Shown: positions 10,838 to 22,690, counted from the stretch's first letter. The stretch is 64,000 nucleotides of DNA from Luzula sylvatica (GCA_946800325.1 OX326957.1:15746591-15810590), one strand, 5' to 3'. Numbers and translations are program-made. The notes: generated by a model from the letters alone, not told the origin.

Positions 10838-12160
10838 ATGGCTTCCAGGATTCTTTTAGCACTTTTGGTGTCTTTGGCCTCATTTTTTCTGCTTTTAGGG
10901 CCATGCAGTGCACAATTAGCAATAGATTACTATGGCAAGACCTGCCCAAATGTTGAAGAAATTGTGCGCAAAGAGATGACCGAAATTCTCTCAGTTGCAC
11001 CGAGTCTCGCGGCACCATTTCTAAGGATGCATTTCCATGATTGTTTTGTGAGGGTATGCTATTACTAGAAGATAATTACATCAATGCTATTACCATCATT
11101 ATTTTTAATTAGTGCTAGACTTTCATTTTTTTTATTATACAAAATTTTCCTATTTTTTGTAATATAGGGTTGTGATGGATCAGTTCTGCTGAACTCCACA
11201 AAGGACAGTAAGGCGGAGAGGGATGCGCGTCCCAATTTGACGCTGCGTGGTTTTGGTTCCATAGAAAGGGTAAAGGCTAAATTGGAGAAGGAATGTCCAA
11301 ACACCGTGTCTTGTGCTGATGTTCTCGCTTTAATGGCCCGTGATTCTGTCTTGCTAGTAAGTCGCAATTTAACCAAACAAAATATATCAAACTACACATT
11401 AATTAAGCTGTAAGGAGATTAAAAGGATCAATGTTGTTTTTTTTCAGAGCAAAGGACCGACATGGACGGTATGGATGGGAAGAAGAGATGGAAGGGTCTC
11501 AAATGCAAATGAGACCAAGCAGTTACCACCACCAACCGCAAATCTCACCCAACTAATTAAAATGTTCGGCGCACAGGGTCTTGATCTCAAGGATGTTGTT
11601 GTTCTTTCAGGTTGTTAACTATGTCAAAAAATTATTAACAATTCAAATTCAAATATTACGTATGTTTCAATATTATTGTTAGCAGTAACAAACTCTTAAT
11701 TGCCCAATGACACTAATTAATTTGTCCTAATCAAATAGGTGCCCACACAATTGGTACCACGCATTGCACGAACTGTAATGACCGTTTGTACAACTTCACC
11801 GGCAAGAACAACCTAAATGATGTGGACCCATTCATGGACAAGCATTACATAGCGAAACTAAGACAAAAATGCAGTCCTGGAGATAACACCACAATTGTCG
11901 AGATGGATCCTGGCAGTTACAAAACTTTCGACACGAGTTACTACAAGTACGTGACTAAGTTGCGATCCACGTTCCACTCTGATTGGGCTCTCCTCACAGA
12001 TACCTTCACCAGAGATTATGTTCTAAGACAAGCAAGTGGACTATATCAGGCTGAGTTCTTTCAAGATTTTGGTGTGTCCATGATTAAGATGGGGAATAAT
12101 GGCGTTCTCACCGGAACTCAGGGCGAGATTAGGAAGAAATGCCACATTGCTAACTCATAA
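10838..12160 (+). CDS. Class III secretory peroxidase (P2)
   Basis: Four exons: 10838-11053, 11168-11356, 11448-11610 and 11739-12160, with GT-AG introns at the same positions and phases as P1, giving 990 nt and 329 residues. Residues 1-25 are a signal peptide ending GPCSA before QLAIDYY. The haem-site Arg63 and His67 lie in FLRMHFHDCF, cysteines 69 and 74 flank VRG, and proximal His192 sits in GAHTIG. Exon 4 differs from that of P1 at only a few residues (for example DTFTRDYVLRQ against DSFTRDYVLKQ), and the C-terminus is CHIANS instead of CYIAN. Function is as for P1: secreted H2O2-dependent oxidation of wall phenolics or related chemistry. P1 and P2 face away from each other, with 4.3 kb between their start codons. 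Confidence 0.95.
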
Positions 12161-12330
12161 TTGGGTTTGTTTGTTTCTTATTATATTACAATTTTTTTGT
12201 GATCATCTGTTTTGGAGATTGTATTTGTGTATGTAGTGAGATTGTGAGAAATTAGGATGATGTGGATGTTGTTTTAAATGTATTAACGTCAACACTTGAA
12301 GTTATTGTTTTTGTAATTTTGTATTTTATT

Positions 12331-12409
<79 letters not shown>

Positions 12410-12866
12410 AAAATATGACACTAAAAAATTAGAAAATGTATTTGCTTGGGTTTGTCCGCTTCCACTCTTCTCTATGATCATCGCTTGTATTTTGTGTGGG
12501 GAACCTATTTGAGCTCATATATTTTCGACCAGTAAATTTGTAGACTCGGACGGTAAAATAAGTAGTTGAGGTGGGGAGGGTACCACTTCTCACTTCAACC
12601 CACTCTAGTAACATGTTTTGCCAGCATGAAATTCGGTATATTGGTATGGATCAGAATTATATATTTCCATTCCAACCTAATTTCTTATTTAGTTCAAAAT
12701 TATTGGAATTATATATATTTTGGAATCTTCTAATTCCACAAAAATAGTTTCCCGGATTGAGTTTATAAAAAAACAAAAGAAAAATGTCTTCTCTCACTTC
12801 TCTCACCATCCAAATGCCCATTACCATCATTCTCAAAACAACACCAAGTCAAGAAACCCAATAATA
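12161..12866. other. P2 3' flank with ATT and TTG microsatellites
   Basis: The P2 3' untranslated region should occupy the first 150-250 bases. From about 12329 to 12381 there is an imperfect ATT tract, followed by a TTG tract to about 12410. The remainder to 12866 holds no recognised gene. Confidence 0.6.
12329..12410. repeat. (ATT)n-(TTG)n compound microsatellite
   Basis: Runs of TTATTATTATT pass directly into TTGTTGTTGTTG. It is a simple sequence repeat 170 bases downstream of the P2 stop codon. Confidence 0.9.
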
Positions 12867-13029
12867 ATGGCCTCTGAAACTCACCTTCTCCACACTCGGC
12901 AAGGAGACAAAAGTGCCATATATTCCGTGGAAGCCCTTCAACCCATCCGTCTCCGGATCGGCGGCGGTTTGGGTGGAGAAGAGATCGCCATGCATGGAAC
13001 CCATCCGAGCTATTAGGCTCTATCCGAAG
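12867..13029 (+). pseudogene. ORF fragment interrupted by a solo LTR, perhaps LINE ORF1
   Basis: An ATG at 12867 opens a frame starting MASETHLLHTRQGD and running to a stop at 13014-13016, just short of the LTR insertion at 13030. Codon use is more gene-like than in the surrounding DNA. The sequence across the insertion (14132 onward) leads into a zinc-knuckle ORF typical of LINE ORF1, so this may be the start of that ORF1. No motif identifies it independently. Confidence 0.35.
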
Positions 13030-13502
13030 TGAAGAAAATACAGTTTCGGATCAACCGTAAAAGTGTACACAATGATAAACGAATGTAAGCGTACATTCGT
13101 GGTCATATCGTTCAGTAGGAAAATTTAATTTGAATGGTTCAAATTGGTTTAGATAGATAATAAGATTATCTACAACCTTCATCTAGAAATATTTTTCATT
13201 TGAATGAAGTATCAGTGTCGTTTTAATGGAATACCGAAAGGGTGCGACCGTTTGACATACAGTTAGTAAAACGTCCGTAACTTTCGCATCCGAACTCCAA
13301 TTGGGCCAGGACAAATTGGGTTGGAAAGATAATAAGATTATCTAGAACGTTCGTGAATGTTTAAAGTCGGTTGGAACGATTTAATAGTTTCGTTTCAACA
13401 TAATACTGAACAGGTTCATGCAGTTTTCTGTGTGAAAGGGTGTATATTGGATATACATGCCTTTTGGCCCATCCTTATCCTATGTGATATAAATATGATG
13501 TT

Positions 13503-13562
<60 letters not shown>

Positions 13563-14126
13563 TCTCTCTCATGGCAGATCATTCAGTCCAATCATTCTAA
13601 TTAATAGAATTATCCAGAATATTGAGAGTCATCTTTCAGAGAGTGAAAGAGTGCGAAGAGAGAAAACCGAGAAAAAAAGTTTTTCTCGGAATAGAGAATC
13701 GATCTAATCAAGCAAGTTAGCCGGTGCTTCGTCTAGGCAGTTGCATCCGCGACCGACGTATTCCGACTCAAGGTGGATACACGTAGAGGGGCGACACTTG
13801 TGTCTCTTCGATTGTGATCAAACCGAAGGAGCAAAATTGTTGGCTGTGGAAGAGTGTGGACGTGGGACACACGAAAGACAACCGGAGGCGTGTTAAGACG
13901 GTGGGAGACGTGTGGTATGGGACACACGGGCTAGTCACCAACGTGACACCGGAGAAAGAAAGGATGCGAGCGATCAACCCGTCATGCGTGATCAATTTCA
14001 CGCTGGTAATCGTCTATCCTTCTATTGCATCGTACTCTCGAAGTCATGGCATGATCTTGGATTTAAGGAACCGGACCGGGCCTTCATATCCGCTGTGCGG
14101 GCCCGGGGTCGGGTGAATTCCCAACA
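13030..14126 (+). mobile_element. Solo LTR (1097 bp) with 5-bp target duplication CGAAG
   Basis: It starts TGAAGAAAATACAG and ends GAATTCCCAACA, flanked by CGAAG at 13025-13029 and 14127-14131. It is homologous to the LTRs at 20754, 29129 and 46386. It carries the two family dyads AGATAATAAGATTATCT at 13155 and 13327, 172 bp apart, and a (TC)n tract at about 13503-13570 that partly explains its greater length. The perfect target duplication shows it is a solo LTR left by LTR-LTR recombination. Confidence 0.9.
13503..13570. repeat. (TC)n microsatellite inside the solo LTR
   Basis: A nearly pure CT tract directly follows the position of the LTR TATA-like GATATAAAT, where relatives have only a short CTCTCTC. 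It is a recent expansion within the presumed transcribed part of the LTR. Confidence 0.9.
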
Positions 14127-14131
14127 CGAAG

Positions 14132-14691
14132 AAACCTTCGTCATTCCTTCAACCTACGCCAACACCGGAGGAGCTAGCAAAAGCGAACGTGGCGTCATGG
14201 GGACTAAAATCGGCGACCGACGAGTCTACCATTGCCTTTCCCTTACCGAAGTACCTATCGCACCCGGCATGGCATCACTTGTGCTACAAGTTCCTAGAAA
14301 CCGGACACCGAACCTCGAGTTGTGTCAAACCACGGAGATGCACAAATTGTGGTCGCAAAGGTCATGTGGCGTTGGTATGTAAGGTACCGACGAAACCGGC
14401 ATCACTTTTTGATCTGCTTAAGCCAAGGAGAACGGTAAGCCCTCGATGTTTACCGGAAGGGGGACCGAAAGTAGTAGCTTGTTTTCACACCCAAACCAAC
14501 AATAAGCTTAGATAGCTTTCATCGAACATGAGACTAGCCGTTGTCGTGGAAGCCCGCCTAGCGAGAGAACATGCGCTACCGAAAGTCCGACAACTTCTAC
14601 TTAGTATACGAAAGTGGATGATGCCATTACAAATAGCTTTCTTGAATGACAATCGATACATTGTTAATCTCCCGGACAATGTCGAACGCAA
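14132..14691 (+). mobile_element. LINE ORF1 fragment with zinc knuckles
   Basis: The frame from 14189 reads CYKFLETGHRTSSC followed by CTNCGRKGHVALVC. The second is a perfect CX2CX4HX4C knuckle, and the first has Phe in place of its second Cys. This pairing is typical of the ORF1 (gag-like) protein of plant L1 LINEs. Downstream, 14528-14691 reads MRLAVVVEARLAREHALPKV and then a stretch ending NDNRYIVNLPDNVER, possibly the ORF1 C-terminal part. It joins RT sequence at 14692 without the intervening ORF2 start, so an internal deletion removed the endonuclease. Confidence 0.7.
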
Positions 14692-16113
14692 TTTTTCCAA
14701 GGTTTATGCAAATAGATTGAAGAGAAGGATTAATGAGCTAATCAAAGACAATCAATTGGGATTCATTGAAGGTAGAGAACTAGTAGATTGCTATGTTTAT
14801 GCTAAAGAGATAATACAAAAAGTCCAAGTCGACAAAAAGCCCTTGATGCCCTTTAAGGCAGATATTAATAAAGCGTTCGATATGGTTAATTGGGATTTTT
14901 TTAATCTTAGTTCTTAGAGCAAGGGTTTCAGTGAACATTTCGTGAAGAGGATCCAAAGTGGTGTTCTGAGAGGACACACTAAAGTATTGCTTAATGGTGT
15001 GTCGGGAAAAAATATTCATCTAAATAGGGGGGTGAGGCAGGGGAACTCGCTATCCCCCACCTCTTCATTATGGCAATCGACACATTGGCAAGAATGATCC
15101 ATGAGATGAGAAATCAAGGAATGCTTGAAGTGGCCATAGAAAATACAAGTTTATCTCTACATTACGCAGATGATTCCTTGTACTTATTAAAGCCAGAAGT
15201 GATTCAAGCAAGGAGGTTAAAATGGGTGTTGGATTTATTCGGCAGAGAATCATGGCTAGTCATTAATTACGATAAATCTAAGATTGCTCTTATACATACA
15301 AAAGAGGATAAAGGAGAAGAATTATCTTCTGAATTGGGTTGCCCAACAAATAAGCTTCCATTTAAGTATTTAGGTCTCCTTTTGCACTAGAAAAATTATG
15401 ATAAAAACTTCTATAAGGAGATTGTGGAGAAATTTACAAAGAAATTAAGCAATTGGAAAGGGACACTCTTATCCATTGGGGGAGATTAATTCTAATCAAT
15501 GTTGTGCTTACAACATTGCTAGTGTTTTACATGTCAGTGATTAAATTATCTTTATGGGTGATTAAGGAAATAGATAAGCTACGAAAGAATTTCTTGTGGA
15601 GAGGAGAAAGTGAGAAAGGATATTGTTTAATAAAATGGTCAAAAGTTTGCAGACCCAGAAAAGATGGGGGCTTGGGCATCCTTTGCTTGAAATCATTAAG
15701 CGAGGCTTTATTGATGAAGTGGGCCTGGAAATATTTCAATAAAAATGGGTTAAATTGGCAGCAAACAGTTAGCAGCATTGAAAGAGAAAAGTTGGATAAT
15801 GTAAAGAAAAAAGATTCAACTTTTTGGAAAAATATAAAGAAGATGTTACATTTTTTCTTCCAACATGCCAAATTCACTGTTAACAATGGTGAATTGACCA
15901 ACTTCTGGTACAGTAATTGGGGTGAAGGCTCATTGGAAGGAAAGTTGTCGGCTTTGTGGAGTTTCGCTGGTACAGAGCAGGGGACAGCAAAAGAATTAGT
16001 AGGGGATGAGAGGAGATGGGAAGAAAAATTGAAACTGAGGGGTGAATTATCAATAAAAGAGAGAGGATTTAGAAAAATTAAAAAGACAAACCTCTCGACT
16101 CAGATTGAAATCG

Positions 16114-16115
<2 letters not shown>
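14692..16115 (+). mobile_element. LINE ORF2 reverse transcriptase relic
   Basis: Blocks occur in order: FSKVYANRLKRRINELIKDN with QLGFIEGRELVDC (RT finger), ADINKAFDMVNWDF, a GVRQGNSL-like stretch near 15030, LHYADDSLYLLKPE (the YADD catalytic box, near 15160), VINYDKSKIALI, LPFKYLGLLL, SNWKGTLLSIGGRLILINVV (frameshifted) and IKWSKVCRPRKDGGLGI. In-frame stops at about 14917 and 15388 and several frameshifts show a dead copy. It is related to, but less decayed than, the minus-strand LINE at 2516-4720. The element ends abruptly at a (TA)n tract. Confidence 0.88.

Positions 16116-16184
<69 letters not shown>
16116..16184. repeat. (TA)n microsatellite, left border of element A
   Basis: About 69 bases of pure TA between the LINE relic and element A. 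Confidence 0.95.
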
Positions 16185-16187
<3 letters not shown>

Positions 16188-17199
16188 GGGATCCCTTGAA
16201 CTCCCTAATCTGGATCGTTGGATATTTGATGATCAATTAAAAAAAAACACACTCTTTTAATTCGTGCCCGTGATTCCTTCCATGGGTCACCCTCTCTCCT
16301 CTCTTTCTACACGCTCTATTCTTGGGTTTCCTTGTGAAAACATGCTCTCCAATCTTTCTTCTCACGAACGCTTCATCGCCGATCTCTTGTCGACGCCCCC
16401 TCCCTCTGACGGCGGCAGAAACCCAAGACATAAAACCTGGCGATGCCTTTCTCTACGGTAGACCCTAATCCCGGACACAGTAGAAGTGGTCGACTATAAT
16501 TTCAATTGGGGTTTGTGTATGATCTGCTGGTGATCACTCTCTTTTTATCTCTTTTTAATTGGTTGATTGTTTAGGATCAAATTAGGCTAAATAAACTCAA
16601 TTTTGTTTATTTTCTGCAAATTGGAGAGGACTTGTGGAACAAATTTGGTTAAATTAGGATTTATTGCGGATAATATGGTCAAATTTGGATTATTTTCAGC
16701 GAAGTAGGATTTTATGACTTGAATTGTTATTAATGGAATAGAAAGAAAAGAAGAAAGTGAAGAGGGGTATTGCATGTAGTGCGTTAGTGGCCTCCATTGC
16801 CGTGGCACAGACTGTTGTGGCCTCATGCTATGCTGAGAGCTACAATCCGAGGGATTTTATTTATTAATTACAAACAAAACAGATAGTTAGACTACATATA
16901 TCTTGATAGAACACGATTAATATTTATGGTTGTGCATAAATTTCTTATAGAGGGTCGATGTGAAGTCAATTTTAAATGGGCTAAGGTAAATTATATCATA
17001 ATTAGTGTTAATGTGAGGTCAATTATGTTCCATTAGGATTAGTATTAGTCGCATTACGGTCAATTGCATCATAATCATGTTTAATTGAGGACAAGTTATG
17101 TTAAATTACCATGTAAATACTAGTTAATTGAAAGTTAATTATCAATGAACTGTTAATGCATCACAAGTTAATTATAGTTGTTTCATTAACAGGTAATTT

Positions 17200-17475
17200 T
17201 CTGGTTTCATTTTTCAGGGGCTGTTTTACAATTTTTAAATTTTTCAGCGACTGATTTGCAATTATTTAATTTTCAGGGGTTGATTTGCAAGATTTAAATT
17301 TCAATAGTTTTTTGCAGTTTTTTACTGATTTCAGGGACAGATTTCCAATTTTGAATTCATTTCTATTTAATTTGCAGTAATTCACGATTTTGGGCTGATT
17401 TGCAACTTTGAATTAAATTTGCTCTTCAAATTGATTTTTTTGCGATTTCTTAATTTTCAGGGGTTGTTATGCATT
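17200..17475. repeat. Degenerate TTTTCAGGGGCTGTTTT-type repeats in element A
   Basis: Several units of the form TTTTTCAG followed by GGGCTGTTTT or GGGTTGATTTGCAA occur in about 270 bases. The same motif forms a tidy 24-bp tandem array in an unrelated position at 56700-56935 and again at 57640-57780. Confidence 0.6.
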
Positions 17476-18861
17476 TTCAGGAAATTGAAGTTTGGGTTAT
17501 ACTCGATGTTGTGTATGAAATTGTATTAGGTTTTGTGTTATGATTGTGTCGAGGATTGACTTGTAATGGATTTAGAATTGTGTCTCGTGTATTTATCGTA
17601 TTTATAATGGTTAAGAGTCTAGAATTTGTTTTAGAATTTGTAACTCGAGAGTTTGTTTTAGTAGGATTGTTAAGTCGATGATGGACTTGTAATTAATTTA
17701 TGATTGGATTTCGTGTAACATATTCATAACTGTCGAGGCGATGGTTTGTAACATATTAAACGAGATGTAATGAACTCATTGGTAGCGATACACAACAATC
17801 ATTTGTGAACTTTATTGTAATTTTTGTATTTTTAAGGACTTCTGTAAATTTTAGAATTTTCAAGGACTTCTGTAAATTTTAGAAAAATATATCAACATAA
17901 TCTCCAATTGTCCCCTATATTGAATTTTGAACAAAATCCCTACATTAGGAAAGAACTTCGACACAACAATTTTCAAAGTGATTAAAAATCCTCGACAAAA
18001 TCCTTAGATTGTACTCATAAAGAATCCTCAACATTTTCCAGTGATTTAAAATTTCATTACAATTACAACAAATCAATTCATTAAAAATTCCGTATACATC
18101 ACATTCAAACCCAAACCTTGAGTATTGTAAATTTCGTATATATTACATTCTTCGATAAATTAGTTCTTACATAAATTTGACCTAAATTAATAAATAATAA
18201 CACCATTTACGCTGAAATCAGTCAAAACCAGGCGAATTACCTCGACCATGGAGATGGCATACACGCGCTTTGGGCGATTGTCCTACGAAAAATGCTAGAA
18301 AAATATGAATTTTGTGCCTGAACAAACATATCAATTTCATTAATGAAAATTCAACTTTTATACATAATTATAACCAATAATAACCCTATTGAAAACAATT
18401 TGAACTCAATTCCAACACACAAATCTCAAAATTACTTATTTATACCTGAACCTAATCATCCCCAATTAACCAATTAACGGGAATTAAATGGAAGATGAAG
18501 TATATAATTTCAAGTTGATAATCAATGAATGAAAAAACAATTAATCGTAATTCTTAAACCCTAAGCCCTAAAATGGGTACCTGAATGCAGTCAAGAACTT
18601 CACCAGTAGATAAAATCAAGCCCTGCGACGGAGAAGGCCGTCAATAGGTTTTGCTTCGTGGGTTGAAATCAAGTCAAGAACTTCCGCTGCGTCCGATCTA
18701 TGACTTGGGTTTCTGCCGTTGCCAGAGAAAGAGGGGCGTTGCTAAGAGGAGATTGATAATCAAGCGTCCGTGATAAGAAAGATCCGAGAGCATGTTTCTC
18801 CATAAACCAGAAGCGTTCATGCCAAGAAAGATTCTTTCGCCATTAAACCAGAGGACGGCGT

Positions 18862-18865
<4 letters not shown>

Positions 18866-18939
<74 letters not shown>
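18866..18939. repeat. (GA)n microsatellite in element A
   Basis: A pure GA tract of about 74 bases near the right end of element A. Elements B and D have similar GA or TC tracts close to their ends. Confidence 0.95.
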
Positions 18940-18942
<3 letters not shown>

Positions 18943-19072
18943 CACGGGCAAGCGGGCAAGACAAGAGTGTGCTCTTTTTTTTGAAATGATTTGGGCCCTT
19001 CGTCAAATAAGATGAACGGTTCATATTTGGGAGTTTAATATGGGAGTCTAAATTTGATGTCAAAGAATCTTC

Positions 19073-19075
<3 letters not shown>

Positions 19076-19128
<53 letters not shown>

Positions 19129-19238
19129 TAAAAATTGGAAAACATTATAACAACAAATTCCACTAATAAAACTCAAATTACGACATAGCATAGCATAGTA
19201 CATAACATTGTTTTGAAAGTTAGAAACCTAGAATCGGG

Positions 19239-19298
<60 letters not shown>
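19076..19298. repeat. Two (TA)n tracts flanking a 115-bp spacer
   Basis: TA tracts at 19076-19126 and 19242-19298 enclose a short spacer of unrecognised sequence. The first borders element A and the second borders element B. Confidence 0.9.
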
Positions 19299-19301
<3 letters not shown>

Positions 19302-19776
19302 GATGGTTCCATAGAGTGCTTATTTTGAGTTCTTATTTAGAGTCTAAATTTGGACCCTTCATCTAATTATGATGGATGGTTGAGATGTAAAAGAAAATTA
19401 AACACTCATCAAAACTGCCCAGAATTTCAATCTGCCCGACTTTTCACATTCTCAATTGCCCAATTTACATCTTTCTTCCTGTACGCACACAATCCAATTC
19501 TTTTTCTTTCTTCATAATTTAATTTAATTTTCACTGTCCCACTTTGTCTCTTCAAGTTCCCGATGGACTCGTTACCTCATCTCTCCTCTCAATATGAACT
19601 CAGTCTAGATTCATCTTCTATGTTTCTCGATGGGCTTGTTTCTCTTGCATTTTTTCCGGATTCAGCTTCTAAGCTTATTTCTCTCTTGTTTCCCACAACC
19701 CTCTCTCTTCCCTCTCTCACGCTGAAAATTTGTTGTTGTTGAACTCTTCTTTCTGTTAGACACTCTCCTTGTTCTC

Positions 19777-20110
19777 ATGGCATCCGGTGCTAGCTCCAGC
19801 GGCAATTGTGTGGAGCCCGAGGTAAATTCTGATTTGTGTTCATAACAATATTTTTAGTCTTTTGATTTATGTATTAATTTTATTTGGTTATTTTATTTAG
19901 GTAGAACAATGTTGTGATGATGGATCATTGGTCGGCAAGATTTTTGACACCGTAGAGGAAGTTGAAAGTTTTTCAAGAATACAGGTGGCAACATGGTTTT
20001 TGGATTAGCACAAAATCTGCGAAAAAAGAATAAATAGGTTGGACATGGTGACTCATATTCAATTTGTTTAAAACAAAATCTGTCAATGTCATGGTGTTTG
20101 ATGATCAAAT
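19777..20110 (+). pseudogene. FAR1/FRS-like (MULE-related) gene start, broken
   Basis: A 45-nt first exon (19777-19821) encodes MASGASSSGNCVEPE and ends at a GTAAATT donor. After an intron ending TTATTTAG, exon 2 from 19901 reads VEQCCDDGSLVGKIFDTVEE, then VESF before a frameshift. In shifted frame follow a WQHGFWISTKSAKK-like stretch and stops. This resembles the start of the FAR1 DNA-binding domain, where an acidic E-E-A-x-x-F-Y run is followed by GFxxxxxSxxK. Such proteins derive from Mutator-like transposases. Only the N-terminal part survives, so no protein function is expected. Confidence 0.55.
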
Positions 20111-20753
20111 TGAGCAATTTAATTTGCTTATTTTTGTTGATTTATTGTTAAGCTATTAAAGAATTTTTGATGAAATATATGTGTAGTTTTTAGTTCTTAA
20201 AAATTCCTGTACTGAGCTCCTGAAATTTATTTCTAGTTTTTGAATGGTACAAATTTATCTTCGACATCTTTACAAAAATTCATTAAAAAAAAATTCGACA
20301 TGAATCATTTATTTTCAACAAAATCCAACAATTACAAAGTACTCAAAACCTCAAACAAGTGTAAATTTTTTCTAAACCAAATCACTCACAAGTTCGCAAT
20401 GCAACCTCTACATTTTCAACAAAATCCAACAATTACGGTAGAGAAATCGGCAGGTTTCCGAATGCATCTCAAACATCATCCAAATTCACATGTATACTCT
20501 TCCAAAATCTCATAACAACGAAGTCGCGAGAGACATGAGCGATCGTCGAGGTCAGGCGTCGCGTGCGAGAGACAAACAAGAGTTTGTGAGGTTGCCCTTC
20601 GAAAACCTAAAAAAAAAAAAAAATACAATGGAAAATTAATTTCATGACAAATCAATCAAAACAGCAAATTAATATATAATTACCCCCCACACATAAAACA
20701 ACCAATTAATTAGAACATATAATTTAATACTCAATTGAGCTGTAATTACATAC

Positions 20754-21737
20754 TGAAGGAAATACAGTTTCAGGATCAACCGTAAAAGTGTACACAAGGA
20801 TAAACGAATGTAGTCGTACATTCGTAGCCATAACTTTCAGTAGGAAAATCCGATTTGAATGGTTCAAATTGGGTAAGATAGATAATTAGACTATCTATAA
20901 CCTTCATGTAGAAATATATTTCATATGAACGAAGTATAAGTGTCGTTTCTGTGAAATACCGAAAGGGTGCAACAGTATGACATACAGTTAGTAAAACAGT
21001 CATAACGTTTGCATACGAACTCCAATTGGGCTGGGCAAAATTGGGTCGTGTAGATAATAAGATTATCTACAACTTTCGTGTTGGTTGATTTTCTGTCAGA
21101 GAAATTTATCAATTTCTTCTGGACAGAATACTGACCAGGTTCATGCAGTTTTCTGTGTGAGAGGGTGTATATTGGATATACATGCCTTTTGGCTAATCCT
21201 GATCCTATTAGATATAAATAGGATTTTCTCTCTCATCTTAACTAAGTAATCATTCTGCCAAAGACACTAAAAAAGAGAAAATTCAGATTTGATCTTTCAT
21301 GAGTGAAAAGGTGCAAAGAGAGAGAAATAGAGAATCAATTCGATCGAGCAAGTTCACCGGTGCATCGTCTAGGCAGGTGCATCCGTGACCGACGTCTTGC
21401 GACTCAAGGTGGATACACGTAGAGGAGCAACATCTGAGGCTCTTTCAGTTGTGATCGATTCGGACGCGTGAATTCAGTCGGAGACGAAATCAAGCGAATC
21501 GGCGAAGTCAACAAACGGTGAAAGACGCGTGGTGTGGGACGCGCGGATTGTCACCAACGTGACAGGAGATAGAAGGCAGCGATCAACCCTTCGAGTGCAA
21601 TCAATTTTGCACCGGTATGAATCTGTCCTTCTAATTGCATTGTACCCTTGAAGTCGTGGCGTGATCTCGGGAATCGGGGAATCGGACCGGGCCTTCATTC
21701 CGCTGCGCGGGCCCGGGGTTGAGGATATTCCCCTACA
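20754..21737 (+). repeat. 5' LTR of the Copia element
   Basis: It contains the family start TGAAGGAAATACAGTTTCAG, dyads at 20880 and 21052 (172 bp apart), a TATA-like GATATAAATAGGA near 21211 and the ending ATATTCCCCTACA. The R/U5 part has the conserved CATCGTCTAGGCAG and GTCACCAACGTGACA blocks shared by all copies. Confidence 0.92.
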
Positions 21738-21738
21738 G

Positions 21739-21750
21739 TGGTATCAGAGC
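21739..21750 (+). promoter_or_regulatory. Primer binding site, initiator-Met tRNA type
   Basis: TGGTATCAGAGC begins two bases after the 5' LTR. This is the classic plant complement to the 3' end of initiator methionine tRNA, used to prime minus-strand synthesis. Confidence 0.85.
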
Positions 21751-22558
21751 GATCGCCATCGATTCGAGGGTCGAATCATAGTCGTATATTAGATATACGC
21801 ACGGGTTATCAAAGTTCGTACCCGTTTGCATGATGTTACATATAGAGAAAGTCAAATTCCGTTAAAATCACAAGTGGAATTCGCTAGAGATCGATCAAAA
21901 GTTGATTGAGAGTATCTAGGAATTATCGTGAAAAGGTTTCATGATTTATCGTTTCAGAAACGAGCGTAAACGGAAGAAACGGCAAAATCTGCAGAAAATT
22001 AGAATACGAAACAGTGAGTAAAACTAAGATAATTTTCAGTGGGAAACTCCAAAATGATTGGATCAAATTGGCGTAGTTAGATAATGAGATTATCTATGAC
22101 TTCGATACAGAAAGTTTTTTCATTTGAACGAATTATCAGTGTCGTTTGTATGAAATACTGAAAGGGTGCGACTGTTTGACATACAGAGACTAAAACGTCC
22201 GTATATGTCGCATAGAAACTCCAATTGAGTCCAATCCAATTGGATTAGTTAGATAATACGATTATCTAGAATTTTCGTTCACGTTCAAAGTCGGTTGGAA
22301 CAATTTAATATTTTTGTTTCAACAGAATACTGAAAAGGTGTCTGTAGTTTTCTGGTTGAAAAGGTGTCTATTGGATAAACTTACCTTTTCATTTGTTCGT
22401 ATTTTACTAAAACTGGTATAACTTTCAGTAGAAAATTCCGATTTGAATTGTTCAAATTGGGTTAGTTAGATCATGAGATTATCTAGAACTTTCATGTTGT
22501 AATATATTTCATTTGAGCGAAGTATTAGTGTCGTTCTAATGAAATACCGAAAGGGTGC

Positions 22559-22690
22559 AGAAAAACAGTTTTTCTGCCGCCCCGGGGGCAGTTTTTGGCG
22601 CCCCGGACGCGTCCCGGGCGAGGTTTTCTCGCGCCCCACGGCCCTTGCGTTACAACGGATGGGGAAGTCCGTTATAACGGACCCTTCTCT
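22559..22690 (+). other. GC-rich patch replacing a dyad module in the Copia leader
   Basis: A strongly GC-rich block (GCCGCCCCGGGGGCAG, GGCGCCCCGGACGCGTCC) interrupts an AT-rich leader directly after ACCGAAAGGGTGC. It ends near GCGTTACAACGGATGG and TCCGTTATAACGGACCC. The sister element at 46386 has an ordinary dyad module here (48243 onward). The origin is unknown. Confidence 0.6.

Larger units (their letters stand above)
16185..19075. mobile_element. Element A: 2.9-kb TIR element between (TA)n tracts
   Basis: It begins GGGGGGATCCCTTGAACTCC and ends with the complement of GGGGAAGATTCTTTGACATC, with (TA)n on both sides. Just inside lie long imperfect inverted repeats. The left arm near 16310-16430 contains GAAAACATGCTCTCCAATC and GGCAGAAACCCAAGACATA. 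The reverse complement of 18695-18830 contains GAAACATGCTCTCGGATC and GGCAGAAACCCAAGTCATAG. The right arm also carries a (GA)n tract. The middle is AT-rich with TTTTCAGGGG-type repeats. No transposase is visible, so it is a non-autonomous TIR element. The superfamily is uncertain; Mutator-like is favoured from element B. Confidence 0.7.

Noticed and set aside
13357..13707. 116-codon ORF with Leu-Ser repeats
   Set aside because: It lies within a solo LTR and is generated by the (TC)n tract.
13814..14382. Overlapping plus-strand ORFs of 100 and 156 codons
   Set aside because: They run across the solo LTR end and the LINE ORF1 piece in mixed frames, and similar frames recur in the other LTR copies.
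16116..16184. (TA)n as a matrix-attachment or origin signal
   Set aside because: It is fully explained as a microsatellite border of a mobile element, and nothing else supports a replication role.
18698..19063. 121-codon minus-strand ORF with poly-Leu-Ser
   Set aside because: It is produced by the (GA)n tract and the inverted arm of element A.
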